Below, in pieces: positions 1 through 10,894 of a stretch of 64,000 bases of DNA. The stretch is from positions 9,656,533-9,720,532 of the forward strand of contig NC_048542.1 in NCBI RefSeq assembly GCF_902806685.2. Reading direction: 5' to 3'. Position 1 is the first letter of the stretch. The number at the start of each line of letters is the position of its first letter. The notes under the pieces are model-generated. The model was not told where the DNA came from. It was given only the letters and a program-made list of their open reading frames with translations, and did not search any database. A program made the position numbers and the translations under genes. Source of the DNA: Maniola hyperantus. Taxonomy: Eukaryota > Arthropoda > Insecta > Lepidoptera > Nymphalidae.

Positions 1-129
1 CTACATGGGACAGCATGGGTGTCGCCGATTTCAGCAACTCACTCATACAAAGTAGTTCTAAATTCCTTTCCTCTAGCATACAAAGCAACTGTAACGTGAT
101 GCAAATTGGTATGTAAGTAGGTAAAAAGG
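1..129. other. Unannotated unique sequence
   Basis: I see no repeat, RNA gene or coding signal. The open frames that cross it lack any recognisable motif. Confidence 0.5.
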
Positions 130-360
130 AACAACAAGGTTAATTTATCCGCCAAAACAGCCAAATATTGTACGTCCAGCATGCGATATGCACCACCCGC
201 CCTCTTGTTGTTAAACATGTAGGGAAAGCAAGCCACCAAGCAAACAAGACGCACTACCACCACCACCAAATCTTTCAAAACACACTCAACGTAGGTACGT
301 TTAATTTCGACACTAGAGCATCCGCAAGAGGGCCTAGACTTTACAATGCACAATAACAAA
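130..360 (+). repeat. Unclassified dispersed repeat, copy 1
   Basis: This stretch is related to the reverse complement of about 23770-24000. Shared blocks include AGCATGCGATATGC against AGCATGCGACATGC, a CGCCCTC block, and an ending AATGCACAATAA present in both. The conceptual translations also align, with QHAxCxxRP followed by GK and a His-rich stretch. The class is unknown. A decayed LINE 3' region is possible but not shown. Confidence 0.45.
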
Positions 361-828
361 ATCCCGCAAAGTAACACCTGCTTCTATCCAGAAAATAGGT
401 AAGTATGTTTTTACAATAATAAGCACTGATGTTCCACTAGACATCTGCGCGATGGCAAGCTCGCGTTTCTTTACCATTTCTATACCTATTCTGAATTCTG
501 ATCATTGCGCGGTTAGCGAAGTGATCAAAGCTCCTTTAAAATTGAAGGTTAATCTAACAAGAATCAGATCGATATAAGTCAGTTCATTCACACTATCAAG
601 GGCAATTTCATCACAAATTGATCAGTCTATTTCCTTATTGCCTTCACGTCACTGATAACAACAGCTTTTGCGAGTTATGGTGACGGCATACTTACGACAA
701 TAATGTATAAAGAATAAAAAATGTAATTAGAGCCTGGAATGTAAGAATTTTAAACCACTAATAGAGCTTTGCCAACAAGTTTTCAAGTCCGAAATTATTC
801 CAAAGAACTTTAAGCCCTAGCAGACGAT
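361..828. other. No feature seen
   Basis: AT-rich unique sequence. I find no repeat family member and no convincing coding frame. Confidence 0.5.
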
Positions 829-1106
829 TTAATACAGTCCGGGCGGATGATTTGGTGGACACCATTTTATTGATAAGATCCAAATTAAGAGATCATCGTA
901 GGTCACTGCCATATCACAAACGATCAACATGAAGGCAATGAGCAGACCATCCTTATCGTAGGAATGATAGCCGTTGGTGCTAGCAAATTCTACCGCGGAA
1001 GCGTAGTGTGGAGTACATTGGATCAACGATATGAAGAGGTGAGGGTAAGTGGCTGGAGAGAAAGGTGAGATATGTGTAGCAGTGCTGTTGAGAAACGTCT
1101 GTGTTC
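829..1106 (-). other. Possible host exon, unidentified
   Basis: On the minus strand one frame stays open for about 92 codons and ends in TAA at the low-coordinate side. Third positions look richer in G and C than the surroundings, with many ATC, TAC, TCC, CAC, ACC and CTC codons, which is what a lepidopteran exon often looks like. A pyrimidine-rich tract ending in CTCTCCAG lies at about 1050-1065 and would make a good splice acceptor. The predicted peptide contains a hydrophobic stretch (LLIAFMLIVCDMAV). I do not recognise a family. Chance openness or an old transposon are real alternatives. Confidence 0.2.
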
Positions 1107-1633
1107 AGCAATGGACGTACGCAAGCAGAAATGAAGAGCCTGTGGACGTTCATTGCTAAACTGCTTCCTTTCCCAACACTTAAAACACTGTTAGAACAAG
1201 ACAACATTAAAACTTAATTAAGAAACTTAAATGTCTGCTCAAAGTTCTATAGATCGAAGCCTGTCCTCAGTATTTCTAAGCAGTATTTAAGTAAGCTTAT
1301 GATTAAGAGAGTCTTGTCGCAATCGCAAGTTTACCATGACTCTACAAACAGCGCAAAGTAATCAGGTGCTTACGTATTTGAAGATACGCCTCTGAAGATT
1401 TGAATTCGAACTTAGAAATTATTTACCCATCTGTTTCTCCTTAAACTACTAATGTCTTCCTAGTGTGCGTCTATGCCATTATTACGAGTATGGCAATTTT
1501 AACCTACTTTATGATACACCAATCGAAAAAGCAGTTAAGGTGGGATCTGAAGAACGCACTTTAACTTTTCTCAACTCCAGTTGCATGAAAGGTAGTTAAA
1601 GTTAGTTTCGGTTACGGTTAAATAACCACTAAT
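1107..1633. other. No feature seen
   Basis: Unique AT-rich sequence. No repeat or gene is recognised. Confidence 0.45.
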
Positions 1634-2077
1634 AAAAACCGGCCAAGTGCGAGTCAGGCTCGCGCAATGAGGGCTCCGTACTACAGTCGTATTTTTTCGA
1701 CATTTTGCACGATAATTCAAAAACTATGATGCATAAAAATACTTAAATAAAAATCTGTTTTAGAATGTACAGGTGAAGACCTTTCATATGATACCACTTG
1801 ATATAGTCACTCACTTGGAAAGTTGAAAATACTAATTATTAGTTCATGACCACAATTTAATTTTTTTTGTGTGATCTAACCCTAAATTCGCGGTTTCCAG
1901 ATTTTTCCCCAAATGTCAGCTATAAAATCTACCTACCTGCCAAATTTCATGATTCTAGGTCAACGGGAAGTACCCTGTAGGTTTCTTGACAGACAGACGA
2001 ACAGACAGACAGACAGACAACAAAGTGATCCTATAAGGGGAACCCTTTTTCCTTTTGAGGTACGGAACCCTAAAAAG
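1634..2077 (+). mobile_element. CCGGCC-type short interspersed element, near full length
   Basis: It opens with AAAAACCGGCCAAGTGCGAG and a TCAGGCTCGCGC block. It runs through CATTTTGCACGATAATTC and TGCCAAATTTCATGATTC, then a (GACA)n stretch near 1990-2020, and ends GTACGGAACCCTAAAAA. Copies at 17790, 33511, 35739 and 54758 share these blocks. The family is widespread in Lepidoptera as far as I know. Its class is not clear from the sequence, because there is no internal pol III box that I can see and no terminal inverted repeat. The open frame inside it is a shadow. Confidence 0.75.
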
Positions 2078-2498
2078 CAAACTGGGTTACACAAATCAGT
2101 CATTAGTCAATTAAATTCAAACCTGGCATGATTTTTGATTAAAGTTAAAGGTAAAATTTTGGGCTAAAGTTAATAAACCCTGACTTGTACAATCCATTTT
2201 CCTTTTAACAAAATCAAACGTCATAAGTCAAAATTTAACCGTAACTTTAACCCCTCGTTCCCACTTGTCGGCTGTTGGGTCCGGATTTCAATCGGATGTT
2301 CCAGTGGCAGAACATTTTTAACCGACTTCAAAAAAAGGAAGGGGTTCTCAACTCGTCAGAATCTTTTTTTTTATATGATGTTATTCACACTTGTCGGAAA
2401 CCGATTACCGACAAGTCTGTCTGAACTGTCCGAACCGAAATCTGTCTGAGCCAATTCTATAACAATCTATAGGTAGATTTCTCTTAATTATTTTGGTA
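2078..2498. other. Mostly unique; short ACCGACTTCAAAAAA repeat
   Basis: At about 2319-2372 there is the block ACCGACTTCAAAAAAAGG followed by GGTTCTCAACTCGTC, seen again in weaker form at 13458. This is a common lepidopteran dispersed tract of unknown class. Nothing else is recognised. Confidence 0.4.
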
Positions 2499-2712
2499 CT
2501 AGCTGATGCCCGCGACTTCGTCTGCGTGGAATTAGGTTGTTTAAAAATCCCGTGGGAACTCTTTCATGTCACTCTGCACGTCTTTATCTATACCCATGCA
2601 AAAAATCACGTCAATCCGTTGCACCGTTGCGATGTGATTGAAGGACAAACCAACAAACCAATAAACCAACAAACAAACACACATTCGCATTTATAATAAG
2701 GGTACCTACTGA
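2499..2712 (-). mobile_element. Non-autonomous Helitron (GCGAAAG/GTACCC type)
   Basis: Read on the minus strand it begins TCAGTAGGTACCCTTATTAT (5' TC) and ends with a GACGAAGTCGCGGGC hairpin arm and CTAG. It is flanked by A at 2498 and T at 2713 with no target duplication, as Helitrons require. The interior has the usual GATTGACGTGATTTTTTGCA block. It is somewhat shortened, because the CCGGGATAAAAAGTAGCC block present in other copies is missing. Confidence 0.8.
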
Positions 2713-3011
2713 TTAAGTTCCTTTAACGACATACACAAACATATTTTTTGTTTTTTTAATAACACCTTGTATTTTCGCAGTAGTCATGCAAAGCCCTTTT
2801 ACTTTTAGGTAGGTATTTGTTCTTAAGGCTACCTAACTGTTTTTGAAAGGAATCATCCCGGGAAGACCCAGTATTAAGGAAAATTCTTGAAAATTATTTT
2901 CCAAAGTACCTACCTTCTTACTTAGTAACGTACCTAAAGAACTTTATGAATGTGATACTTACTTCCTTATTCTGCACTTTCTCAGAACAAACAATTAAAT
3001 GTTTTAAGTTC

Positions 3012-3341
3012 ATCGCACATTATGAAAGAAGCCGCAGTGAACGCTTTTTTCATTAAATAAATAGATTCGAGATTTGCGTATTCATTGATGTCGTAGTTCA
3101 CTCTGTTGATGCCCTCTGCATTTTTTCGACGCATTCAAATATCGAATTTTGTAAGAAAACTTCGCCACGTCAATCTTGACTCAGCAAGCTTATTTTAAAC
3201 TACGGAATATAAATTATTCAATATTGGTGTTTCCAACATTCGTATCAATTTTTAGAGCAAAAATTAGTATTAGTAATTTGAACAGTGGCCTGACTATAGT
3301 ATAATTTATATCCCGTAGTTTGAAAAAGCTATAATGTGCGA
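3012..3341. mobile_element. Inverted-repeat element with an interrupted left arm
   Basis: The right arm is continuous (3299-3341): ATAATTTATATCCCGTAGTT, then TTGAAAAAGCT, then ATAATGTGCGA. The left arm matches it in two pieces, TCGCACATTAT at 3012-3022 and AGCTTATTTTAAACTACGG onward at 3187-3217. The 164 bases between the pieces (3023-3186) look like an insertion into the arm, or like internal sequence of a different version. Class is unknown; a foldback MITE is the simplest reading. Confidence 0.55.
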
Positions 3342-3970
3342 TAGTTCTAGGTACAACAGAGATATAATAATATAGTATTTATATTATATCAAGATCTGCA
3401 TGATAAGTAGGTAGGTTAGTCGCGAAGTTATTGGCAAAAGATTATTTCATTAGGCTACAGATAGAATAACTAGGTAGGTAAGGTAAATAGGTAAGCATGT
3501 TGACTTATTTATACTTATTTTCAACCAATTTCAACCGACTAAATACAACATTGCAGTCTCATAACATCCAGCAACACAAAATTGCTTAGTCAAGTTATTA
3601 TAGTACATACTTATATAATAAGTTTATAGGTATAAAATGTTTGAGTATTGTTCATAATATATGAACAAAACTTATGTAGGTAAGTACCTAGGTATTAAAA
3701 TTTATGGTTCATAATCAATCCTAAAAGCGATTCATTTTAAAAACGTTCCTTTTTGCAAGGAATTTTAAAGGACAGGCAACAAAATAATAAAATAAAACGG
3801 ATTCCACACCTACTTATTAAAATCATTAAGGTAGGGTTACATGCACGGAATTTGTTCTAGAGGTTTGGCATGTTCAATACAGAAAGATCTATAGAGAGAG
3901 AGAAGAGAGATATGTATGCTTAAAGGTATTTGCTTGTATTGCTAAAATTTAACCCATTATGGCTATTTAT
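3342..3970. other. No feature seen
   Basis: Very AT-rich. It has a small imperfect palindrome near 3360-3390 (ATATAATAATATAG against ATTTATATTATAT) and a GAGAGAGAGAAGAGAGA tract near 3894. No gene is seen. Confidence 0.45.
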
Positions 3971-4080
3971 TATACACATTCTCCAAATTGACAGATCTAA
4001 ATCTTATCCTTTTCCGAATGGATCATTTTGAAAGGGGCAATAATAGACCTGTTATTTTAATTTAGTTTGGAGATTGTGTA
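3971..4080. mobile_element. Hairpin MITE, decayed copy
   Basis: The left arm TATACACATTCTCC and the right arm TTTAGTTTGGAGATTGTGTA are inverted repeats. Inside are GACAGATCTAAATC, TTATCCTTTTCC and GAAAGGGGCAATAATAGA. These blocks match the family at 10731-11892. Confidence 0.6.
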
Positions 4081-4623
4081 ACTAGCACAGAATTTTAACC
4101 ACATTGTCATGTAATCCAAAGCTATATTTTGATCTCCGAATGTCTGTCAGGATCTGTTCTGCCCCAAACTTTCGAGACGTAAAATTATTATTAGCGCTTG
4201 TTTTTTTGTTCAAAGATTTATAGCTTTGTGGTATTCTTATTCGAGGAAGCCATACCTTACTAATAATTTTGTTGTAAAATACATCAACGTAGGTACCTAC
4301 GTACATACGACAAATATAGGTAAATGCTTCCGGCTGTACTCACGAGGATAGTTGACGTAAGACCGGCTAGTTTTGAACCCATCCGAGGTCCTTTTTCATA
4401 GGGACTCAGTTCGCAAACGGAGCATTTATATTGTATAATAATAAAAATTACTCACGATAGTTTAAACGCTAAAATATACGACATTAAAAACAAATAAAGT
4501 AATGTATCCGTAGTCAATACAATTATCAAAAAGTAGAGTTAAATGTTCATGGATACAGATCATAATTATGATTATACTTGCGTAGATTATAAATTAATAT
4601 TATTAGCACCCTAATAATAATAA
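4081..4623. other. No feature seen
   Basis: Unique AT-rich sequence directly upstream of the Helitron array. No motif or coding signal is recognised. Confidence 0.45.
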
Positions 4624-6936
4624 TCTACACTAATATTATAAAGAGGAAAACTTTGTTTGTTTGTTTGTTTGTTTGTTTGTACTGAATAGGCTCAAAAACT
4701 ACTGGACCGATTTTAAAAATTCTTTCACCATTCGAAAGCTACATTATCCACGAGTAACATAGGCTATATTTTATTTTGGAAAAAAATAGGGTTCCGTAAG
4801 ATATTTGGGTTTTTCGGACACAAGGTGTAAAAAATCAACCAGAAAAGTTACTTATTTTGCGTACGCTGCCTAAACTATAAAAGATAGAACCATAAAATGT
4901 TCTAATTAATTGTAGATCTTATAAATATCTACAAAAAAGTCCGCGACACACTATACCCATCTATGTCGAGTGAGGCACAGCAACCATTTTTTTATTTAAA
5001 AATCTTGAATTTTTTTTGGACTACATTTAAACGCGTTTATTTTACTCATGCTATTAATCCTTATCAAAATAAATGATTTCATCACTAAGAACAGTTTATG
5101 GAGATAATATTTGGTCTTTGAATGATTAAAATTGGACGTTTGGTTTTGAAGTTATGTCTACACTAATATTATAAAGAGGAAAACTTTGTTTGTTTGTTTG
5201 TTTGTTTGTTTGTTTGTTTGTTTGTTTGTTTGTACTGAATAGGCTCAAAAACTACTGGACCGATTTTAAAAATTCTTTTACCATTCGAAAGCTACATTAT
5301 CCACGAGTAACATAGGCTATATTTTATTTTGGAAAAAAATAGGGTTCCGTAAGATATTTGGGTTTTTCGGACACAAGGTGTAAAAAATCAACCAGAAAAG
5401 TTACTTATTTTGCGTACGCTGCCTAAACTATAAAAGATAGAACCATAAAATGTTCTAATTAATTGTAGATCTTATAAATATCTACAAAAAAGTCCGCGAC
5501 ACACTATACCCATCTATGTCGAGTGAGGCACAGCAACCATTTTTTTATTTAAAAATCTTGAATTTTTTTTGGACTACATTTAAACGCGTTTATTTTACTC
5601 ATGCTATTAATCCTTATCAAAATATCTACACTAATATTATAAAGAGGAAAACTTTGTTTGTTTGTTTGTTTGTTTGTTTGTTTGTTTGTTTGTTTGTTTG
5701 TTTGTTTGTACTGAATAGGCTCAAAAACTACTGGACCGATTTTAAAAATTCTTTTACCATTCGAAAGCTACATTATCCACGAGTAACATAGGCTATATTT
5801 TATTTTGGAAAAAAATAGGGTTCCGTAAGATATTTGGGTTTTTCGGACACAAGGTGTAAAAAATCAACCAGAAAAGTTACTTATTTTGCGTACGCTGCCT
5901 AAACTATAAAAGATAGAACCATAAAATGTTCTAATTAATTGTAGATCTTATAAATATCTACAAAAAAGTCCGCGACACACTATACCCATCTATGTCGAGT
6001 GAGGCACAGCAACCATTTTTTTATTTAAAAATCTTGAATTTTTTTTGGACTACATTTAAACGCGTTTATTTTACTCATGCTATTAATCCTTATCAAAATA
6101 AATGATTTCATCACTAAGAACAGTTTATGGAGATAATATTTGGTCTTTGAATGATTAAAATTGGACGTTTGGTTTTGAAGTTATGTCTACACTAATATTA
6201 TAAAGAGGAAAACTTTGTTTGTTTGTTTGTTTGTTTGTTTGTTTGTTTGTACTGAATAGGCTCAAAAACTACTGGACCGATTTTAAAAATTCTTTTACCA
6301 TTCGAAAGCTACATTATCCACGAGTAACATAGGCTATATTTTATTTTGGAAAAAATAGGGTTCCGTAAGATATTTGGGTTTTTCGGACACAAGGTGTAAA
6401 AAATCAACCAGAAAAGTTACTTATTTTGCGTACGCTGCCTAAACTATAAAAGATAGAACCATAAAATGTTCTAATTAATTGTAGATCTTATAAATATCTA
6501 CAAAAAAGTCCGCGACACACTATACCCATCTATGTCGAGTGAGGCACAGCAACCATTTTTTTATTTAAAAATCTTGAATTTTTTTTGGACTACATTTAAA
6601 CGCGTTTATTTTACTCATGCTATTAATCCTTATCAAAATAAATGATTTCATCACTAAGAACAGTTTATGGAGATAATATTTGGTCTTTGAATGATTAAAA
6701 TTGGACGTTTGGTTTTGAAGTTATGGCGAAATTAAAATATTACGATTTCTGCTGCACGGCCCGAAAGAGGTAATGTCGTTAAGTTTGTTTGTAGGGGGTA
6801 ATCTTTAGAACTACTGAACCGATTTTAAAAATTCTTTCACCAGCTGTAGAAAGCTACATTATTCCTGAGTGACATAGGCTATACGGGATCTTTAAAAACC
6901 TAAATCTACGCGGGCGAAGCCGCGGGGATCAGCTAG
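4624..6936 (+). mobile_element. Tandem Helitron array: four 5' ends, one 3' end
   Basis: Four units each start TCTACACTAATATTATAAAG, at 4624, 5157, 5625 and 6186. Unit lengths are 533, 468, 561 and 751 bp. Only the last unit reaches the true 3' end, with CTACGCGGGCGAAGCCGCGG (hairpin) and CTAG at 6933-6936. Units 1 and 3 stop at the same internal point (GGTTTTGAAGTTATG), and unit 2 stops earlier at TCCTTATCAAAAT. The (TTTG)n tract has 7, 12, 14 and 9 repeats in the four units. The rest is nearly identical. The array is flanked by A (4623) and T (6937). The FVCLFVCL frames inside are microsatellite translation, not genes. Confidence 0.9.
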
Positions 6937-7747
6937 TAATTTATAATCTAGGCAAGTATTATTTATTTATTTATTTATTTATTATACAAGTAAAGTTTCG
7001 CCTCTACAGTGCTCATTGTTGACTAGCCGTCAGGCTACAAAAGTTGTGTACCTGACTTGCGCACCACTGTACGTTGATAGTACCTACTATGTCAGAAACG
7101 TTCAGTTAAGTGCCAACAACAACTGTACAAAGTTTCACCTCAAACAGATGAAAGATGCGCAAATGTATTACACGAACAAAAATAAATTTTCATATTACAT
7201 GCTAGATTGTGTTATCACCTGATATTGTGACAATTTCAATTTATAAACTTTAAATAGAATTTTCTCTAACCCTACAAAAAAAAGCGGCTTTCCTTACAGC
7301 ATGAAATAGGAATAATGCTAAATTCTAAAACGCTGAAACCAGCAAAAAGACACCTCAAACAAACCTTGAAAAAGTAAATGCGGATGTGTACATAGATAAC
7401 AACATCATTACCAAGTGGAATCGCGTGTTTCATGGGGGTTTGACATTATACAATGTCACGGTGAAAATGTAATGCAAAAGTTCCGCCTTTGAATACAGTT
7501 TATTCTAATTAGTGTACCTTTAATTCTATATCTTTCCTGGCCAACTAAGCAGATTTTAAAGTGCATTTGTGTGTGCATAATCACAGGTGCATTCTGTACT
7601 CCCTCACTGATTGTCAAATGTGCAGGTGCCAGGATTGAAATCATGATCATGTAGACCAACGATTAGTCTTTCAACTTCTTAGTGAAGAAGGAGAAGAAAT
7701 ACTAGTAACCTGTAAAATAAATAAAAAATGTGCCAATGGCTCGGAAT
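6937..7747. other. ATTT microsatellite and unique sequence
   Basis: A (TTTA)n tract lies at about 6960-6985. The rest shows no repeat family member and no convincing coding frame. Confidence 0.45.
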
Positions 7748-8236
7748 AATAACTTGCTTTCTCTTAATAGAATCTGCTTTTCTAATTGGCTTTTGAAGAT
7801 TTTGAAATATTTTGTCTTTTACTAGCTTATGCTCGCGACTTCGTCTGCGTGGACAACACAAATTTCAATCCCTGTTTCACCCCCTTAGGGGTTGAATTTT
7901 CAAAAACCCTTTCTTAGCGAATGCCTGCGTCATAATAGCTATCTGCATGCCAAATTTCAGCCCGATCCGTCCAATAGTTTGAGCTGTGCGTTGATAGATC
8001 AGTCAGTCAGTCAGTCAGTAAGTCACCTTTTCCTTTTATATATTTAGATTTAAACTGCAGACTGTAGTTGAATACCGGGTGCATGCTAGGTAAGGGAAGG
8101 TAATATTTAATGGAATAACTTGCCTTCTCTTAGTAGAATCTGCTTTTGAAGATTTATATATATTTTACCTTTTATTTAACCTGCAGACTGTAGTTAAATA
8201 TCGAGAACATGCTAGGTAGGGGAAGCTAATATTTAG
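7748..8236 (+). repeat. Old tandem duplication (A-B, A'-B') holding a Helitron
   Basis: Segment A (7748-7821, AATAACTTGCTTTCTCTTA onward) recurs as A' (8114-8176). Segment B (8049-8110, CTGCAGACTGTAGTTGAATA onward) recurs as B' (8177-8236). In the second unit A' runs straight into B' at TTTTATTTAACCTGCAG. In the first unit the Helitron at 7822-8048 sits exactly at that junction. Confidence 0.75.
7822..8048 (-). mobile_element. Non-autonomous Helitron (GTCA type)
   Basis: On the minus strand it starts TCTAAATATATAAAAGGAAA, has a (TGAC)n stretch, and ends with the GACGAAGTCGCGAGC hairpin arm and CTAG. The paralogous empty site at 8170-8185 shows insertion between A and T with no duplication. 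Confidence 0.88.
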
Positions 8237-8657
8237 GAAGGTATCTATTAGGTAAATGCAATGTGGGTATAGCGCGACCTTAATCGATTCAGCAATTATA
8301 CGGTTCACATTGCTTACCATAACTAAGTAATTTGCGTTGTGGAAATTGGACAAGTTTAAAATGTGATAGAAACTTGGTAATTGCGCTGAAAGTTTCAGGA
8401 TTTATTTCAGTTAGAATGTTAATTAGGTTATTTCGTGTTGAGGCGCGATTACGTTCTGAAACTCACCGGCTATATTTAGAACTTGACATTTCGCCGGGAA
8501 ATGGAAATAATTGGTATTGTTGTGGTGTTGATCATTATTTACCAACATTTTACTGCAACTTTGACGGTTTGTTGCAACTTGGGTGATTTGTTAGTTTTAA
8601 AAGAATATCAAAAATAAATAATTATGAGTAGTTTATTTTTGTAGTTGCATGCTATAA
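8237..8657. other. No feature supported
   Basis: An 84-codon plus-strand frame covers 8332-8586 but has no recognisable domain, and its composition matches the background. I do not call it a gene. Confidence 0.4.
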
Positions 8658-8964
8658 GCTGTGATAGCCTAGTAGTTAGGACGTCCGCCTTCTAATCAGA
8701 GGTCGGGGGTTCGATCCCGGGCACGCACCTCTAACTTTTCGGAGTAATGTGCGTTTTAAGTAATTAAATATCACTTGCTTTAACGGTGAAGGAAAACATC
8801 GTGAGGAAACCTGCATACCTCTGAGTTCTCCATAATGATCTCAAGGGTGTGTGAAGTCTACCAATCCGTACATGGCCAGCGTGGTAGACTATGTCCAAAA
8901 CCCTTCTCACTCTGAGAGGAGACCCGTGCTCTGTAGTGAGCCGGCGATGATGATGATGATGATG
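8658..8964 (+). mobile_element. tRNA-derived SINE, full length
   Basis: A box-like TAGCCTAGTAG lies at 8665-8675 and B box GGTTCGATCCC at 8708-8718, the spacing of a tRNA-type pol III promoter. The body carries GGTGAAGGAAAACATCGTGA and GGTAGACTATG blocks, and the tail is (GAT)n. This is the reference copy for the family in this window. Confidence 0.88.
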
Positions 8965-9033
8965 CTATAGACGTACTATAGACGTAGACTATTTCTTTGC
9001 TAAATAGAACTCTAATATACCTACGTGTATCTA

Positions 9034-9120
9034 CTCGCCCGCACCTGGTTAGTGCGGGGGCTGTGCGGATGTGCGGGGCGTTCGCTCCACGATTGCCATT
9101 TCAACCTGTCGCGTACTTTA
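9034..9120. mobile_element. GC-rich palindromic element, right half
   Basis: Only the right arm remains: CGCCCGCACCTGGTTAG, GTGCGGGGCG, GATTGCCATTTCAACCTGTC and GCGTACTTTA. It is far more GC-rich than its surroundings. Full copies lie at 13592 and 43044. Confidence 0.65.
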
Positions 9121-10270
9121 ATTGGCTCGCTCGAATCCCGGATTATTCTCACAGCCATATTCTCTATTACGTGATATTATGTTTTATTTGAAATCTGAAA
9201 ATTCAAAAATATTGATCATACCATCGTACCATGCATGTGTTGTGGCCAGCTCTCGAATCGCATCTATGTACCTATTCTGAGCTTTAGAATAAATACCATC
9301 ATATAAGTAGCTGACAAAAATGAAATAAAGAAAGGGAAAAAATAAGATTTAGAGGTCTCAGAGGTTTACCCATACAGTAATACTGAACAGGTAATCCTGT
9401 AAGGTATAGGCTACTTCGAAACCAAGAATACTGATTTTCAAAATTATATCATCCGTTGTTCCCATGCCATGAATTCTTCGTCCGTTATCATCACAGACGC
9501 ATAGATTCGTAATAAGAAGAATTCAAGGGCAAAGTCACTGACATTTGCTAGTAATTAAAACAAACATAAGCAAGTAGGTGTAGTATAGGTGCCTAGTAGA
9601 GATAGTAACAAAGCATCTCATTTGGCGTTAAAGCTGGCACTTTACCTCGCTAATTAGCTACCGGCTCAGATAATACTTTTCCATAGACTTAAGAATCACC
9701 CCTACCCATTGACTTATATATTGCTTCGTATGGACAGGGTTATTGAACAAACAAAATGGCACCGATTCATTGGTGCTTATGCACCAATGCAACCTCATTG
9801 ACGTCTGGATTTCAATCGGGTCGTTCATTACTATCTAAGAGGTGGCGCTGGTTTATTTGGTTTCTAAACCGTTAAAAACTTCTTGTCATTTATATCAATG
9901 CCTCTACCTAAGAATTTAGGAGTAAATAAATTTTATTTACAAAAAATAATATCCACATTACAAGACAACAGCATAATCACAAATTAACATAGGTTTCATG
10001 AAATTAGATAATCAGAGACATACTTACCTACCTACATAAAAGTAACGTTTTCGTTTTAAAAAAGTAGCTGTTGAGTTATACTTACCTGCTCTTTTCAGTA
10101 GAATCTGGTTTCCAAACCGACGGTTGAGGCTTGACTTATAAGATAAATAATATGGGCCTTTGAAAGTAGTTTCGATAGCTGCAAAGTGTCGCTACTAGAT
10201 GGCATTAACAGTCGCTTCAGTAGTCAGTACTGAGTGAACATACATGTACCACAAATTTCGTCACTGGCAG
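9121..10270. other. No gene; one perfect small stem-loop
   Basis: CATTGGTGC (9768-9776), loop TTAT, GCACCAATG (9781-9789) form a perfect 9-bp stem. Otherwise this is unique sequence with no recognised repeat or coding frame. Confidence 0.45.
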
Positions 10271-10350
10271 CAAGCGAACCTTAGCTTAGCAGTCAGAGCA
10301 TCGGGTGCGATCCCAGGAGTTGCGGGTTCCTATCCTACCGGTCCGCAATT
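10271..10350 (+). repeat. tRNA-like fragment, decayed
   Basis: It has TAGCTTAGCAGTCAGAGC followed by GGTTCCTATCC, which resemble degenerate A and B boxes of a tRNA or SINE head. The acceptor arms do not pair convincingly, so this is not a functional tRNA call. Confidence 0.3.
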
Positions 10351-10379
10351 TTTGATATATATTTAAAATTATTTAGAAA

Positions 10380-10599
10380 CTAGCTGACCCGGCGAACTTC
10401 ATACCGCCTAACAGTCGATTCTTTAAAAGAAAAGTGTTGTTTTTAGACTTTTTCAGGCAATTTTTTTAATTTTTCTCTCCATAAGAACCATCCTTGTACT
10501 TCAAGGAATATTATAAAAAAGAATTAGCGAAATCAGTTCAGCTGTTCTCGAGATTTGCGCTTAACAACACATTCAGCAATTCATTTTTATATATAGAGA
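10380..10599 (-). mobile_element. Non-autonomous Helitron (GAACTTC type)
   Basis: The minus strand starts TCTCTATATATAAAAATGAA and ends GAAGTTCGCCGGGTCAGCTAG. It is flanked by A (10379) and T (10600). Its interior differs from the other Helitron types here, but the termini obey the same rule. Confidence 0.7.
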
Positions 10600-10730
10600 T
10601 TTCCTTGAATTGTAGGTAAAACACTAAGTATAAAAATTATAAAAATAAATATAGTGCATATATAAACTCTACCGCACTTCAATCCAATTATTGCAACTCC
10701 GTAACTCTTACTTTAATTCGGACACAATGG

Positions 10731-10886
10731 GGCTAATTCTCTGGTACACAATTTCTAAACTAAACTAAATTAACAGGTCTAAATGTAGTGCTGTCCTTTT
10801 CCGCAAGCAACATTATGAAAGGGATAGCAATAGATTTAGACGTGCCATTTTAGTTTAGTTTAGAGATTGTGTACAACTGAATAAGC
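10731..10886. mobile_element. Hairpin MITE copy 1 of a tandem pair
   Basis: The left arm has TGGTACACAATTTCTAAAC, TAAACTAAATTAACAGG and TCTAAAT; the right arm is the near-complement. Arms of about 70 bp surround a short loop around CGCAAGCAACATTATG. The whole element could fold into one long hairpin. Confidence 0.8.
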
Positions 10887-10894
10887 CACAATGG

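Noticed and set aside
5516..5791. 91-codon frame with FVCLFVCLFVCL
   Set aside because: It is the translation of the (TTTG)n tract and flanks inside Helitron units; the same peptide appears at 26587-26814 in the reverse copy.
4652..6249. CRISPR-like array from regularly spaced repeats
   Set aside because: The repeats are long, nearly identical Helitron units with TTTG microsatellites, in an insect genome. There are no unique spacers between short repeats.
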